Of a stretch of DNA of 64,000 nucleotides, positions 63,465-64,000 are shown piece after piece; the first letter of the stretch is position 1; every line of letters starts with the position of its first letter. Source of the DNA: Cacajao melanocephalus (lineage: Eukaryota > Chordata > Mammalia > Primates > Pitheciidae); contig CAUYLG010022195.1 in NCBI GenBank assembly GCA_963573385.1, forward strand, positions 1-64,000, in the 5' to 3' direction. Under the pieces are notes generated by a model. The model was not told where the DNA came from. It searched no databases and was given only the letters and a program-made list of their open reading frames with translations. Both the position numbers and the translations under genes were made by a program.

Positions 63465-63957
63465 GATAAATATAGTCCTATTTATAGATAAAATGGTAAA
63501 TCTAGTATTCTCTAGGAAATAATACAGTAGGGCACAGAGGTCAGTTGGGGTATAGATGAAACAAGACTGGCCATCAGTTGAAGGTGGTGATGAGGTTTGT
63601 TATACATTTTTTATCTCTATAGATGTTTAAAATATTTATAACACAAAGTTTAAAAGTATTACTATGCAACAAAGATAAGACAGGTTGAAATCCCAGAAAA
63701 ATAAACGTTAATTAAGGTTGAAAGTTTCAATCTATGTTTCAAATTAAGGTAAACATTTTGAAAAGCCTCAATGAAAATACAGTTCCTTTCCAATGATAAG
63801 GGTTGAATTTCTGAAAAGTCCCATGGCTGAAAAATAGGTTGGTGAGAAACTTATGACCCTTGGAAGGAAAAACAGTTGCAATTTAACCTATGAATGTCCT
63901 TGTCACTATTATTTTATATTCACCAAAATAAAACAAGGGCTCCTTATTAAGAGTCTC
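63465..63957 (-). other. UBR2: UBR2 intron, no further exon found
   Basis: AT-rich unique sequence. I looked for the exon upstream of exon 22 and found no candidate with matching splice sites. Confidence 0.5.
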
Positions 63958-64000
63958 AACTGAGTGTGGTGGCTCACAGCTGTAATCCTACCACTTTGGG
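63958..64000 (+). mobile_element. Alu 5' end, cut by window edge
   Basis: AACTGAGTGTGGTGGCTCAC to CCACTTTGGG. Confidence 0.85.

Overview
This is primate nuclear DNA. About 65 Alu elements sit in 64 kb, on top of older L1, L2, MIR and DNA-transposon fragments, and the genes are split by spliceosomal introns. Two convergent genes are recognisable: PRPH2 (peripherin-2/RDS) on the + strand and UBR2 (an N-degron E3 ubiquitin ligase) on the - strand. As I recall the region, they are neighbours on human chromosome 6p21.1, and this window reads the opposite strand. Several residues differ from the human proteins as I remember them (for example N260, I267, S330 and S346 in PRPH2, and three changes in the last 46 residues of UBR2). 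The source is therefore more likely a non-human primate, perhaps a monkey, than human. That is an inference from memory, not an alignment.

Layout. 1-5404: 3' part of PRPH2 intron 1, with MIR, L2, L1 and Alu fragments, a small minisatellite, and two copies of a diverged ~380-bp direct duplication. 5405-5651: PRPH2 exon 2. 5652-10026: intron 2, largely Alu. 10027-10239: last coding exon of PRPH2, followed by a 3'UTR with two candidate poly(A) signals (about 10647 and 11880). About 11.9-15.2 kb: gene-free spacer with L1, Alu and a local tandem duplication. About 15.2-17.79 kb: probable UBR2 3'UTR or downstream DNA (reverse strand), with a ~91% identical ~130-bp direct repeat, a cluster of small palindromes, and an Alu about 70 nt after the UBR2 stop codon.

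17789-62089: 26 consecutive coding exons of UBR2 on the - strand. I traced every exon by splice sites and reading phase. They join without a break into 2859 nt (952 codons plus stop), which fits residues about 804-1755 of a 1755-residue protein and, if the gene has 47 exons, exons 22-47. They encode the region leading to the RING, the atypical RING-H2 (about residues 1108-1214), and the C-terminal cysteine-rich autoinhibitory region. The UBR box and ClpS-like N-degron-binding domains lie beyond the right edge of the window. 62090-64000 is UBR2 intron.

The two genes share no pathway that the sequence reveals. PRPH2 builds photoreceptor disc rims; UBR2 ubiquitinates N-degron substrates. Apart from them I see one U6 snRNA pseudogene inside a UBR2 intron. 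I found no other protein-coding gene, no CRISPR array and no prokaryotic-type system. The notable items are local duplications, palindromes, inverted Alu pairs around UBR2 exons, weak splice sites and candidate alternative poly(A) sites.
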